Shown piece by piece: positions 8,000 through 17,842 of a stretch of 64,000 nucleotides of DNA (positions are counted from its first letter, which is position 1; every line of letters begins with the position of its first letter). The DNA is from CALAYL01 sp964398475 (GTDB lineage Bacteria; Bacteroidota; Bacteroidia; Chitinophagales; LD1), in assembly GCA_964398475.1 (NCBI GenBank), contig CAYNMP010000003.1, positions 1 through 64,000 of the forward strand, in the 5' to 3' direction. The notes under the pieces were generated by a model. That model saw only the letters and a program-made list of their open reading frames with translations, ran no database searches and was not told where the DNA came from. The position numbers and the translations under genes are program-made.

Positions 8000-8425
8000 T
8001 CAAGAATGAAAATGCGTTTGATTAATCAAATTGCAGATTTCTGACTTTACAATACTGCGAGCATTTTTACCATCGCCATTGGTTTCCATGGCTAGTTTAA
8101 TTTTTTGCATGAGCAATTCCATTTCCGACTCTAGGAAGCCCATGGTTACTGCTATTTGCATACATTTTTTCACTTCCAATTCGTGAAATTCGCCATCAAT
8201 AAGCGCTACAGAGAGGATATTATCTAAATGAATGAAACGATACATAATATCGCGCGCTTCAGGGTTGTGCGATTGTTCTTTGAGGTTATTCACTACTTCG
8301 TTACTGCAAAACATTTCGGTGAATATTTTGAGCAATTTATCTTCAGCCGGATGGATTTTATTATCGGCTAGAATAACCTGATTAATTTCGTCTAATTGTT
8401 TTTGGGGAGTAATTTTCTTAGGCAT
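8000..8425 (-). CDS. TerB-like helical protein
   Basis: The protein, about 141 aa from ATG 8425, is all-helical and acidic, with the TerB-like pattern of paired helices: I-L-A-D-N-K-I-H-P-A-E near residue 17 and A-L-I-D-G-E-F-H-E-L-E-V near residue 76. TerB-family domains bind metal through such acidic turns and are linked to envelope stress and tellurite resistance in other bacteria. The frame is open 26 codons further, to 8503, but that extension is encoded by the terminator hairpin at 8473-8500, so I chose the internal ATG. The substrate or partner is unknown. Confidence 0.6.
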   Translation of the reverse strand: MPKKITPQKQLDEINQVILADNKIHPAEDKLLKIFTEMFCSNEVVNNLKEQSHNPEARDIMYRFIHLDNILSVALIDGEFHELEVKKCMQIAVTMGFLESEMELLMQKIKLAMETNGDGKNARSIVKSEICNLINQTHFHS

Positions 8426-8472
8426 AGGGTTTGATTTGAAGAAAAACTCCAACAACCGTGCCATACAAAACA

Positions 8473-8500
8473 AAAAGGCTATCCCGAAGAATAGCCTTTT
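8473..8500 (-). terminator. Rho-independent terminator after the barrel protein gene
   Basis: AAAAGGCTAT (8473-8482) and ATAGCCTTTT (8491-8500) form a perfect 10-bp stem with an 8-nt loop, 18 bases after the stop of the minus-strand barrel gene. It separates that gene from the TerB-like gene and argues against the longer start of the latter. Confidence 0.75.
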
Positions 8501-8518
8501 CAAAAGTATAAGCTGTAA

Positions 8519-9433
8519 TTAGAACTTCACCCCAAAATTAAAGCCGAAACGAGCATATGGGCCATTGTTCATACCACGTGATCCCGGACCACCGTTCTGA
8601 AATTGACGACCATTCAACGAAAACGACTGACCGATACTTCCATTGGTTCCGAAATAAAAGCGTTTTACCACTAACTCAAACTTTAAGCCAACTGCTGAAG
8701 CCATCCCAAAATCTGTACCACTTGTTTGTACATAGTTACCGTATTGATCGTAAACAAAGCGGTTATTGTCTCTTGTAACTAAGCCATTTAAACCCAAATA
8801 AGGGGTAATGTAGATTAGCTTTTTTCGCTTTAAATTAAACGCAAATGTTGGCCCTACCCCTAAACCTGCCTGGAAGCTTGGACCACGAGAAAAGCCGGTT
8901 AATGCTGTTCCAAATGCAAAAATATCGGCACCTACTTTAACCGGTTTGCGCCAAGGTTTTTTAGGGAAAATTTTACCCCCTAATGTCAATTCAATACCAA
9001 CACCCGCAAAACTGTTATGTGCACTTGCATTAGGTCCTAGAGTTAAGTAAATACCGCTTGCACGTGTACGTAATGAAACAGAATCCAAACCTCTACGTCC
9101 ATGCGTACAACTTCCGGGCTCACAAACTTTTCCTTTATCACCATATTTATGGTCGCTTGGTGGTCCTTGTGGTGCCATTGGCTCTGGGCGAGCAGGTGGC
9201 AATTGAGGTCTTAACTCTTCTCGAGTAATTTTTTCTACCTCTTCAATTTTCACATTGAACACATTTCTGTCGGATGATTTTATCTTTAACGATACTCCGG
9301 GAATTTGTTCAATAATAACTCCGTGGTATACATTACCGTTTTTCAGGTAAACAACTTCTTCATATTTCCCAAGCTGCGCCTTAGCAAAGAAAGGAAGTAC
9401 GATAATAGCCAGAATGGCGAAATACTTTTTCAT
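8519..9433 (-). CDS. Outer-membrane beta-barrel protein with N-terminal strand-rich domain
   Basis: From the ATG at 9433 the protein is 304 aa and starts with a clean signal peptide (M-K-K-Y-F-A-I-L...F-F-A-K-A-Q). A short domain follows: Y-L-K-N-G-N-V-Y-H-G-V-I-I-E-Q-x-P, then K-I-E-E-V-E-K-I. This is a module common in Bacteroidota envelope proteins of unknown role. After a Pro-rich linker, the last 170 residues alternate as in an 8- to 10-stranded barrel and end in F-N-F-G-V-K-F. The frame opens ten codons further upstream, but the signal peptide decides the start. Confidence 0.7.
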   Translation of the reverse strand: MKKYFAILAIIVLPFFAKAQLGKYEEVVYLKNGNVYHGVIIEQIPGVSLKIKSSDRNVFNVKIEEVEKITREELRPQLPPARPEPMAPQGPPSDHKYGDKGKVCEPGSCTHGRRGLDSVSLRTRASGIYLTLGPNASAHNSFAGVGIELTLGGKIFPKKPWRKPVKVGADIFAFGTALTGFSRGPSFQAGLGVGPTFAFNLKRKKLIYITPYLGLNGLVTRDNNRFVYDQYGNYVQTSGTDFGMASAVGLKFELVVKRFYFGTNGSIGQSFSLNGRQFQNGGPGSRGMNNGPYARFGFNFGVKF

Positions 9434-9509
9434 GTTTTTATGTTTGTGGAGTAAACGTAACACGAATTCTATTATTGTACAAGTATTCGTTAGTGTTTGT
9501 TAATATCCA

Positions 9510-12500
9510 TTAATGCATCAAATGAATAAATCCTTCCAACTTCAGATGACGATCGAAGTAATCCAATCCTTCCACCTTGTATTGGTAAATATCATCGTTT
9601 TGAAGTTGATTCTTATAGTTTCCGTCCCACCCAACATTCATGTCATTAGTTTCAAAAACCAACTCGCTCCATCGGTTATAAATACGGAAATACAATAATT
9701 TTTTCACCCCCCATCCTTCAGCATAAACAATATCGTTTGCCCCATCACCATTGGGGGTGAACGTATTCGGCATTTTAATAAAGGTTTCGGGATACACATC
9801 CAAATCGTAACGAGAAACACCGGAAAAACAACCTAAAATGGTGTCGTTAAAACTCACCATATAGGTTTGTTTCATTAACACATGCTCTACTTGTGGGAAC
9901 GGACAACTGTAACAATTTAAACCTGTATCGGGTTGCCAAACATACTGATAGCCGAATTGCGGCTGGAATGGCAAGATTACAGTGCTTCCCAGCGGAACAA
10001 TAGTATCGAAAATGATTTCATTTGGAGGAAGAATAACAAACACTGTGGTCCAAGATGTATCGATGCAATTATAGCGATTAGAGACCGTTAATAATACCGG
10101 TGTAGTGGATGAAAACTTTCCACTACTGAATAAACCTGTATCCGGATTCAAAATAGATTCAGGACTCCACTGATACGACAAGCCGGTATCGGAAGGAACA
10201 GCATACACAAAGGCGTCACTGCCCAAACAAATGGTATCGCCAATGGCGAAAGCTGTAGGGGTAGGATGAACAATGATATCTTTTGCCACCGTGTCTTTAC
10301 AACCGAACTGAATGTTTTTAATAGAGAGTGATACAGTGTATGTACCCGGTGCAGAATAGCCATATTCGCTGACATCTTTCGCAGTCGAGGTAGTTCCGTT
10401 TCCAAAATCCCAGAAGTAGGAATCTGCTCCAACCGATTTATTTTCGAGCAGATATTGTTCTCCAAAACAAATAGATGTATCGCCTTGGTTACGCAAGAAA
10501 TCGGCAAACACATCTTTTAGATTGATGGTTTTCTCTACAGAATAGGGGCAGTATCCCCCCGAACCAGAAACCGTTAATTTTGCTTGTGTTGAACCACCGT
10601 TTGGCACATACGTATAGGTATGCGTAACCGGTGAAACATCTGCTATTACGCTTCCATCGCCAAAATCCCACACATAATGCTGCACGTCTATAGTATCTTT
10701 AATCGTAAATTGAATACGATCATTCACGCAAATATTGTTCGTATCAATTTCAAAATCACCTTTGGGACCAATCACATTAAATACGCGTGTAACGGTATCG
10801 GCACAGCCGAAATCGTCTGTTATCTTAAGTGTAACTGTATTTAAGCCTCTTGGAAAAGTAAGGGCAATCGAGTCTAGAAAATAATTCGTGGTGTTGTTGA
10901 GCGTCCAAGTAACACGTGGAGCACCTGTACTGTTCGAATCTACATATTTTAAATTTGCATTCAGTGGAAAACAAAATTCTTGTGTTGCATCGGCATCCGA
11001 CAATATCGACAAAACAGGTTTTTTGTTCACTGTTACCGGTACTTGTACAGCGCCTACACAACCCGGGTTATCTACATCGGTATAATCCAACCGAACAAAA
11101 ATTACACCCGATGTATCTTTATACACTACTTTATTGGAAGGTAAAGTGCTTGTATTTCCATTTCCAAAATTCCATACCAGATTTACATTTGAGGAATTCG
11201 TTGCTGTAAGTACAACCGTATCGCCTTGGCAAACAACCGCTTTAGAGGAATTAATACCATTGCTCAACTGGAAAGAGCGAATAATGATTTCATATGCATA
11301 AGAACACCCAAAGGTATCGCGAGCAAAAAATCGCACAATTACTGAATCGCTGTTTGGCGCCATGGCGGTATAGGTATGGGAAAGCGAATCGGTACCCACT
11401 TGTATTACACCATCGCCAAAATCCCATGAAAGAGAATCGAATGGAGCATGAGAGATTACATTAGCATCAAACACTACTTTTTGCGGTAAACAAATGAACG
11501 AGTCGCTCACCTTTACATTTGCAAAAATCTGATTCACATTAAAACTCTTGTAGGCTGTGTCTTTGCAACCAATTGCATTTTCAACAATAACACCTACATG
11601 GTAAGCACCGGTGTCAGCATCCGACAAGGTATACGTTGGATACAAGGTCCGCTGAGGAGGTATGGTTATCCAAGTATAATTCAACTTACAGCCTGTACCA
11701 ATTAAACCGGAAGACGATGATGCATCTAATGTAACTGAACTGGACTTACATAAATTATCAGCCATATTAAATCGAGCAACCGGTTTACTCACTATTACGG
11801 TTTGAACAAATGTATCCGGAGAACAAGTGTTTGTGTCGTTATAGGCTGTTTGCGTAACCGTATATATTCCATCGGCAAGATAGCGATGCCGTGGGTTTCG
11901 GAGTGTACTTGTAGTGTTATCTCCAAAGTTATATAACCAACGTGTTGCTATTTGTGATTTATCTATAAAGTCAACTACATATGGAGAATCGCAATATTGC
12001 TTATACCGAAAATCAGCAATTGGCCCATTGACAAACAATTGTAATGTTGTATCGCTAAAGCAACCAAAACTGCCAACTTCCAATTGTATGGTTTGAATAC
12101 CGGAAGTATGTGCATAGGTGATTACATCATCTTTGTCTTGAAAACAACTGAAGTTAGAAAGTCCATCGCCCCAATAATGCCATTGATCTACAGAATCTGC
12201 AGCAGGGGTAAGATTGGTAAGGGTGATAGGTTCACCGGGACATACACTCGTTTTACTCAAACTAAAATTAGGATGTGGTTTAGCGCCAACGGTGATCATG
12301 GTAACATAAGAAGTATCAAAGCATCCGTTTTGGTTTTTTATCCATATGCGCATGGCATACTTTCCGGGGTTAACATAGGTATGCGTTACATCATCTTGTG
12401 TTGGAGGTAATGTTACGGGTGGAGTGCCATCGCCATAATCAACTGTCCATTGCTGCAACAAGAAAACGGTATACGATTTATTAATCACCTTTGTAGTGAG

Positions 12501-13853
12501 TGGAGCACAACCTTGTGTAGCAGTGGGTTCGAAATGTGCAATGGAAGGATAATAAACAGGTTGGCAATACTTCAACATACAACCAAAGCGAGTATATAAT
12601 CTAACACAAACACTTTCATTCGCGCTCCATGTAATTGTATCAAAACCAATGGATGCCGTTACATTATCGCTATATTTTTTACTGATTACAACAGAATCCT
12701 TTTTGGCGAACGACCATTTCACCGAATCTAGTAACATGGAATCTTGAACCACTAATTTAATTGTGAATGGCTTACTACAAACTGAATCGGGAATTATGTC
12801 AAAACGAATGATGGGGTTAATGACGCGAACCTGCTTTGTTTTTGACTTCAAACATCCATTAGCGATGGTAAATAAGGTAACATTATACAACCCCGTTGTG
12901 TTGTATTGGGCATAAGTAGACGGCAAATTGAGTTGCCCAATAGCTGAAGCTCCACTTAAGTTCCAAACATAATTGGCTCCTGTTACAAGTTTAGCATCCA
13001 ATATTAAATCTGCACCAACACAAACTGTATCTTTCATAATAAAATCCGACTGAAAGTTAGCAACGCGAGCAACAGTATCCAGTTTATAGGTACATCCAAA
13101 AGTATCTACTGCTATACATTGCAAACGGTAAGTCCCTGTATCGGCATAGGTTTTTGCGGGTGGTGTTTTAACCGATGAAGTTGTTCCATCGCCAAAACTC
13201 CAACTGTAACTCTTGATTGGAAACAAATTGGTTAACGTGTTTGTAAACGTAACCGTGTGGGGTTTAGTACAACCTAATAATGGAGAACCGATGACTTGTC
13301 CTTTGAAACCGGAGACCACAATAAATGAATCTTTTAATAATGTAACATTGCAACTTGGTGTAGGAGAGGAAAGTTCTAAACCCACAGCATAAAATCCGGG
13401 CTGTGTATAGGTATGCGAAGCATTTATGCCGGAGCCTGCGTATCCATCTCCGAAAGTCCAATTATAACCGCTGATAGTTACCCCGGATTGAGCATTGGAG
13501 ATCCCGCTAAAATTTACTGTATACTGAACACATCCTATATTAACAGAAGTATCTGTAACAATTTGGGGTACAGGTTTGGGATACACCTTAATTTGAACTG
13601 TCCCAACTACTGGTCCGGTTGCTGTAGCCCTGAACTCAACATTGTAAGTGCCTGGATTGATAAATACGTTGCTTGGATTTTGAAGCACCGAACTTGCCCC
13701 ATCCTTAAAATCCCAATAAAATGTTGACGCTCCAGCCGGTGCTGTAAAATTCACTTTGAGTGGAACACACCCGCTGTTTACATCAGCAGTTTGTGCATTC
13801 GAAAACATACTGTAGCATAAGAACAATAAAAGAAATTTGTATTTAGACAGCAT
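9510..13853 (-). CDS. Giant PKD-repeat surface protein with T9SS type B (CHU_C) sorting domain
   Basis: The 1447-aa protein has a signal peptide (residues 1-20, cut after S-N-A-Q) and then a run of about ten or more PKD / Ig-like repeats, marked by W-D-F-G-D-G-type motifs and the H-x-Y that ends each repeat. Paired cysteines occur between repeats. The last 90 residues are a CHU_C 'gliding motility-associated' domain with F-T-P-N-G-D-G-x-N-D and I-Y-N-R-W-S-E-L-V-F. This domain sends proteins through the type IX secretion system. It is a surface adhesin or scaffold candidate. The divergent PorP/SprF and OmpA genes nearby are the usual partners of type B cargo. Confidence 0.92.
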   Translation of the reverse strand: MLSKYKFLLLFLCYSMFSNAQTADVNSGCVPLKVNFTAPAGASTFYWDFKDGASSVLQNPSNVFINPGTYNVEFRATATGPVVGTVQIKVYPKPVPQIVTDTSVNIGCVQYTVNFSGISNAQSGVTISGYNWTFGDGYAGSGINASHTYTQPGFYAVGLELSSPTPSCNVTLLKDSFIVVSGFKGQVIGSPLLGCTKPHTVTFTNTLTNLFPIKSYSWSFGDGTTSSVKTPPAKTYADTGTYRLQCIAVDTFGCTYKLDTVARVANFQSDFIMKDTVCVGADLILDAKLVTGANYVWNLSGASAIGQLNLPSTYAQYNTTGLYNVTLFTIANGCLKSKTKQVRVINPIIRFDIIPDSVCSKPFTIKLVVQDSMLLDSVKWSFAKKDSVVISKKYSDNVTASIGFDTITWSANESVCVRLYTRFGCMLKYCQPVYYPSIAHFEPTATQGCAPLTTKVINKSYTVFLLQQWTVDYGDGTPPVTLPPTQDDVTHTYVNPGKYAMRIWIKNQNGCFDTSYVTMITVGAKPHPNFSLSKTSVCPGEPITLTNLTPAADSVDQWHYWGDGLSNFSCFQDKDDVITYAHTSGIQTIQLEVGSFGCFSDTTLQLFVNGPIADFRYKQYCDSPYVVDFIDKSQIATRWLYNFGDNTTSTLRNPRHRYLADGIYTVTQTAYNDTNTCSPDTFVQTVIVSKPVARFNMADNLCKSSSVTLDASSSSGLIGTGCKLNYTWITIPPQRTLYPTYTLSDADTGAYHVGVIVENAIGCKDTAYKSFNVNQIFANVKVSDSFICLPQKVVFDANVISHAPFDSLSWDFGDGVIQVGTDSLSHTYTAMAPNSDSVIVRFFARDTFGCSYAYEIIIRSFQLSNGINSSKAVVCQGDTVVLTATNSSNVNLVWNFGNGNTSTLPSNKVVYKDTSGVIFVRLDYTDVDNPGCVGAVQVPVTVNKKPVLSILSDADATQEFCFPLNANLKYVDSNSTGAPRVTWTLNNTTNYFLDSIALTFPRGLNTVTLKITDDFGCADTVTRVFNVIGPKGDFEIDTNNICVNDRIQFTIKDTIDVQHYVWDFGDGSVIADVSPVTHTYTYVPNGGSTQAKLTVSGSGGYCPYSVEKTINLKDVFADFLRNQGDTSICFGEQYLLENKSVGADSYFWDFGNGTTSTAKDVSEYGYSAPGTYTVSLSIKNIQFGCKDTVAKDIIVHPTPTAFAIGDTICLGSDAFVYAVPSDTGLSYQWSPESILNPDTGLFSSGKFSSTTPVLLTVSNRYNCIDTSWTTVFVILPPNEIIFDTIVPLGSTVILPFQPQFGYQYVWQPDTGLNCYSCPFPQVEHVLMKQTYMVSFNDTILGCFSGVSRYDLDVYPETFIKMPNTFTPNGDGANDIVYAEGWGVKKLLYFRIYNRWSELVFETNDMNVGWDGNYKNQLQNDDIYQYKVEGLDYFDRHLKLEGFIHLMH

Positions 13854-13936
13854 GTATTTGAGGTGTGTATTCGTGAAAGTATAAAAAAGTTGTTAACTTA
13901 GCTAACAAGGAGTTATTTATTTTTACCCCGGTAAAT

Positions 13937-14695
13937 ATGCTGAAATACTTTTCCATTCTGTTTTTTACGCTCATCGTACAGTTAGCTGTAGCGCAGAAAG
14001 ATTCTGTAAATAGCCTTCCTTGTGCCAACAGAACATTCATTATTTTAGCCCACGAATTCTTAGACACCACAAGAATTCCTTCTGTAACCCTCGCATCGCT
14101 TAATGCAGATATAGCAGCACTTAATAATGCTTTTGCACCTATTTGCGTTTCGTTTAAGCTTTGTGAAAAACGAGACATTATCAATTACAATTTCAATGTT
14201 TGGTATAGCGACAGCATGCAAGCGGAAGCATTATCATTATATGCTGAAGACAGGCTGATTGACGTTTATTTAGTAGACGAGATAAAAGAACCTGGCGGAG
14301 CAGCCGGTTATGCAACATTAGGTGGAATCAGTATACCCAACTCACTTGTTGTGCTAACTAAAGGTTCAGGTTCAGGTGTATGGATTCATGAATTTGGCCA
14401 TTATTTTGGATTAGAACATACATTCGATATTAGTAATGGTGCAGAATTAGTGAATGGCAGCAATTGTGCAACAGCCGGTGATGGCATTTGTGATACACCT
14501 GCGGATCCCTATCCCAATGGAACAGCCAACTTGCTCTGCGAATTTCAATCTTCACAAAAAGATGCCAATGGAGATTATTATCTACCGGATGTTGAGAATT
14601 ATATGTCGTATTATATATGTGCCTGCCGATTTACGCATGACCAATATGTTCGCATGTACAATACCTATATGATTGCTCCGAAAACCCATTGGTAA
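13937..14695 (+). CDS. Secreted M43-type zinc metalloprotease
   Basis: The 252-aa protein has a signal peptide (residues 1-19, L-A-V-A-Q) and the extended zinc motif H-E-F-G-H-Y-F-G-L-E-H (residues 151-161), which gives three His ligands and Glu152 as base. The later N-Y-M-S-Y is the Met-turn. This is the metzincin pattern of family M43 (pappalysin/cytophagalysin). Several cysteines (S-N-C, I-C-D-T-P, L-L-C, Y-I-C-A-C) fit the disulfides of that family. It has no T9SS tail, so it is probably periplasmic or released by another way. It is followed after 16 bp by PorP/SprF. Confidence 0.85.
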   Translation: MLKYFSILFFTLIVQLAVAQKDSVNSLPCANRTFIILAHEFLDTTRIPSVTLASLNADIAALNNAFAPICVSFKLCEKRDIINYNFNVWYSDSMQAEALSLYAEDRLIDVYLVDEIKEPGGAAGYATLGGISIPNSLVVLTKGSGSGVWIHEFGHYFGLEHTFDISNGAELVNGSNCATAGDGICDTPADPYPNGTANLLCEFQSSQKDANGDYYLPDVENYMSYYICACRFTHDQYVRMYNTYMIAPKTHW

Positions 14696-14711
14696 ACAGA
14701 AAAATTGAAAC

Positions 14712-15728
14712 ATGAGATTGCTTTATTTTTTTCTGATTTTGTTTTGTATCCCATCCTCTTTTGCGCAAGACTTACACTACACGCAATACGATAAACTATT
14801 GAGCCGATACAATCCTGCAACCAATGCACACATTGAATCTACATTTCGATTCGGATTAAATTATCGCATGCAATGGTTTAATCTGCCGAATAAGTTTTCT
14901 ACAGTTCAACTAGAAGGAGCCTATAAAGTACAGGAGGGAGCTTTAAAAAATTTCACAACCAGCATTTATTTTTCGCATGATATGGTAACTAAAACCGGTT
15001 TGAGCAACTTAGGTTTCAATATTGGTGGTGCGTATCCGATTACTTTCAAAAACCATGCATTGGCCTTAGGTATTAACCTGGGATTGATTTACAGAAAAAT
15101 TGATATGAGTAATAGAAGCTTCCCTTCGCAATGGAATTTAGCAGCAGGTGATTTCGATACAAAAACAAGCAATAACGAAAACTATGGAAATACGCAAAAA
15201 ATAATGTTTGATTTAGGAGCCGGAATTTCATGGAAATCAACATTTAAAAGTGGCGATTTAAATTTGGGTCTAGGCGTTTTTCATGCTAATCGCCCTAAAG
15301 ATGGAATCGCCCGCGACAACAGTCGTTTAGGGGTTCTTTATAATGCGCATATTGCCTATAAACTATTCTTGAAAAACAGAAAATATTCCATCGAACCTAA
15401 GCTTCGTTATCAATATCTCGACAAAGCCTCTGAAATGAATTTCGGACTCGAAGGCAACATTTATCTTCAACCTTCATCGCCAGAAAAAGCACAAAATGCA
15501 ATCATTATAGGTGTGTTAGGACGTGCAGGCTTCAAACGAACATATGATGCCATCAGTCCTTTAGTGGGATATAAATATCAACAGTTCTCTGCACTCCTCA
15601 GCTACGATGTACACATAGGAAAATTTAGAACAGATTTCGGAACCAGCTCGAGTGTGGAACTAACGCTTCTCTACACTATCTCCAGCAAAAAAGTATACTA
15701 TTATGGTGTTCCGTGCGGAATATATTAA
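14712..15728 (+). CDS. PorP/SprF family T9SS-associated outer-membrane protein
   Basis: The 338-aa protein has a signal peptide ending P-S-S-F-A-Q and then the typical family start D-L-H-Y-T-Q-Y-D-K-L-L-S-R-Y-N-P-A, followed by a predicted 14-strand barrel. PorP/SprF proteins sit in the outer membrane and work with T9SS, often by anchoring CHU_C (type B) cargo at the surface. Its 3' end overlaps the OmpA gene by 26 bp, so the pair is translationally coupled. The most likely client is the divergent PKD/CHU_C protein. Confidence 0.9.
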   Translation: MRLLYFFLILFCIPSSFAQDLHYTQYDKLLSRYNPATNAHIESTFRFGLNYRMQWFNLPNKFSTVQLEGAYKVQEGALKNFTTSIYFSHDMVTKTGLSNLGFNIGGAYPITFKNHALALGINLGLIYRKIDMSNRSFPSQWNLAAGDFDTKTSNNENYGNTQKIMFDLGAGISWKSTFKSGDLNLGLGVFHANRPKDGIARDNSRLGVLYNAHIAYKLFLKNRKYSIEPKLRYQYLDKASEMNFGLEGNIYLQPSSPEKAQNAIIIGVLGRAGFKRTYDAISPLVGYKYQQFSALLSYDVHIGKFRTDFGTSSSVELTLLYTISSKKVYYYGVPCGIY

Positions 15729-17781
15729 GCGCTTGTGTTTAGGCAGTTGTTTGTTGGCAATAGTATCGATAGCTTCTGCGCAAGTAAAGCCGGATGATAT
15801 CTTGTTTTACAGCAAAAGTGCTTCTGCCTTAAAAAGCAAAGGCAACAAGGCCTTCAGCGATGGCGATTTCCTTTTGGCCCAATTGTATTACGAAGCGCTA
15901 AATCAAAAAAAACCAACGGAAAAATACCAACTCCGACTTGCTAAAACTTACCTTAAAAATAAGTTATACGCACCTGCCGAAAACATTTTCCAAAAGCTCA
16001 TAGCGTACGATAAAACCACTGCTCTTTATTTGGCCTACACTCAAATTACGCAAGGCAAATACACCGAGGCAAAAAAGAATTTTGAAGCCTTTCGAAAAAG
16101 TTCGAAGGGAAAAACGGAAGTAGATGAAGAACCTCTATATAAAAGCGTCCAAACGATTTTAAAAACAGGAGCATACAACAAAAAAGACAGCAGTATTACC
16201 CCAAAGATTGTTCGGCTCAACACTAAAGTAAATGGTAAATTATCTGAGTTTACGCCTTTCTATCTTACCGATACTTCATTTTTTTTCGGCAAAACAACAC
16301 CCGATGAAGCCGCATTTTTCTTGAAAACGGATTCTGCACAAAGCAATATTCCTGTGCGTAAATACTTTACCGGTCAAATAGGCGAAAACGGAGAAGTAGA
16401 GCGCATTTCACCTTGGAGCATAAACAATAGCGATAGTTCGCTTAATTATGGCGGAGCGTGCTTTAATGGCGATAAAACAGTTTTCTATTTCACACAATGC
16501 GAACGAAAATTCAATGCGTTAGAATGCCATATCTATCAAACAAAAAAAACAACTGCGGGTTGGAGTAAGCCGATCCTATTAGAAGGCAAGATAAATACGA
16601 ATGGTTACTCCAGTGCCCAGCCCAGTCTTGGCTACGATATAGATAAAAAAGCGGATGTCCTTTATTTCTCATCGAACATGCCCGGAGCTAAAGGGTTTGA
16701 TATATACTATGCGATATACGATAAAAGCAGACGACAATTTGCTACAGTAAGTAAATGCGGACCTAAAGTAAATAGCGCAGGCGATGAGTATACACCATTC
16801 TATTCCATTAAAGATTCGTTGCTCTATTTCTCGAGCAATGGGAAAGGTGGATTTGGCGGACAAGATATCTTTAAAACAAAAGGGAAGTTAAACGTTTGGA
16901 CAGACGCAGAAGCATTACCCAAACCCATTAATTCGGCTGCTGATGACGATTATTTCTCCATTGACAATACGCGAGAAAAAGGCTTCTTTGCATCTAACAG
17001 AAGTAGTGAGAGCTCAACAGCAATAAAGACATGCTGCGATGATATTTATGCCTTTTACTTACATCCTGTAGATGAACAAAAAATCAAAGACAGTATCGCT
17101 GCATCGTTGCCCAAAGATGTTCTAGTGCCACTGAAAATTATGTTTGAAAATGGCTTCACTGCCAATGATTCAGCTAAGCTTACCGTGTATGAAATGAAAA
17201 ATGGAAATAGAATTCCATTGTATACTACTTTCATTTCTTCCACAGATACAGGATTACGTTTTACAGCCGATAAACAATACAAGATTAGTGTAACCAGTAA
17301 ACATCACTTAACGGAAACCACCGATATTAATCTTGAAAAATGGAAGCCATCAACTACAGATACACAAATCGTTACGCCAAAATTAATCCCGCGTAAACCA
17401 ATCATCATTCCGGGTATTAATTACGAATTCGACAGTAGCCGTTTGATTCCGGAATCAATACGAAAAATTGATGAATACATTTATCCATTGTTGGTGGAAA
17501 ATCCAACGTTGACATTCCAGCTCAACTCGCATACCGACAGTAAAGGAGATGCCAATTACAATCAAAAACTATCGGAGCAACGCGCAAAAAAAGTAGTTGA
17601 GTATTTAACACAAGTGAAAGGCATTGCTCCTGAACGTTTGAAATACAAAGGGTACGGAGAAAGCAAACCCATAGCGCCAAACACATTACCCAATGGTGAT
17701 GATTACCCTGAAGGCAGAGCGCAAAATAGAAGAACAGAATTTGAAGTTATTGGAGGGATAGAGCAAATTCAAAACAAGTAA
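15703..17781 (+). CDS. OmpA-family protein with TPR and PD40-like repeats (PorE-like)
   Basis: The 692-aa protein has a signal peptide (S-I-A-S-A-Q), a TPR-like helical region (about residues 40-150), a WD40-like PD40 propeller (about 190-450, with repeated L-Y-F-S-S-N and G-F-D-I-Y-Y), a small linker domain and a C-terminal OmpA peptidoglycan-binding domain (H-T-D-S-K-G-D, then L-S-E-Q-R-A). This is the layout of PorE/SprE-associated OmpA proteins that tie T9SS parts to the cell wall. It starts inside the end of the PorP/SprF gene. Confidence 0.88.
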   Translation: MVFRAEYIKRLCLGSCLLAIVSIASAQVKPDDILFYSKSASALKSKGNKAFSDGDFLLAQLYYEALNQKKPTEKYQLRLAKTYLKNKLYAPAENIFQKLIAYDKTTALYLAYTQITQGKYTEAKKNFEAFRKSSKGKTEVDEEPLYKSVQTILKTGAYNKKDSSITPKIVRLNTKVNGKLSEFTPFYLTDTSFFFGKTTPDEAAFFLKTDSAQSNIPVRKYFTGQIGENGEVERISPWSINNSDSSLNYGGACFNGDKTVFYFTQCERKFNALECHIYQTKKTTAGWSKPILLEGKINTNGYSSAQPSLGYDIDKKADVLYFSSNMPGAKGFDIYYAIYDKSRRQFATVSKCGPKVNSAGDEYTPFYSIKDSLLYFSSNGKGGFGGQDIFKTKGKLNVWTDAEALPKPINSAADDDYFSIDNTREKGFFASNRSSESSTAIKTCCDDIYAFYLHPVDEQKIKDSIAASLPKDVLVPLKIMFENGFTANDSAKLTVYEMKNGNRIPLYTTFISSTDTGLRFTADKQYKISVTSKHHLTETTDINLEKWKPSTTDTQIVTPKLIPRKPIIIPGINYEFDSSRLIPESIRKIDEYIYPLLVENPTLTFQLNSHTDSKGDANYNQKLSEQRAKKVVEYLTQVKGIAPERLKYKGYGESKPIAPNTLPNGDDYPEGRAQNRRTEFEVIGGIEQIQNK

Positions 17782-17790
17782 CTACAAAAA

Positions 17791-17824
17791 AAACGTGCTG
17801 TCAGATTTCTCTAACAGCACGTTT
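17791..17824. terminator. Bidirectional terminator between the OmpA and thioredoxin-lipoprotein genes
   Basis: AAACGTGCTGT (17791-17801) pairs perfectly with ACAGCACGTTT (17814-17824), with a possible inner AGA/TCT. It lies between two convergent genes and has A- and T-rich flanks on the proper sides for both strands. Confidence 0.75.
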
Positions 17825-17842
17825 CTCATTTTCAATTCTTGA

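Noticed and set aside
8426..8503. 26-residue N-terminal extension of the TerB-like protein
   Set aside because: It is encoded by the terminator hairpin of the upstream gene. The hydrophobic look comes from the A/T-rich arms. The ATG at 8425 is preferred.
13922..13935. Palindrome TTTACC-CC-GGTAAA just before the metalloprotease start
   Set aside because: It is short and could be an operator, but nothing else supports this and no matching site was seen elsewhere.
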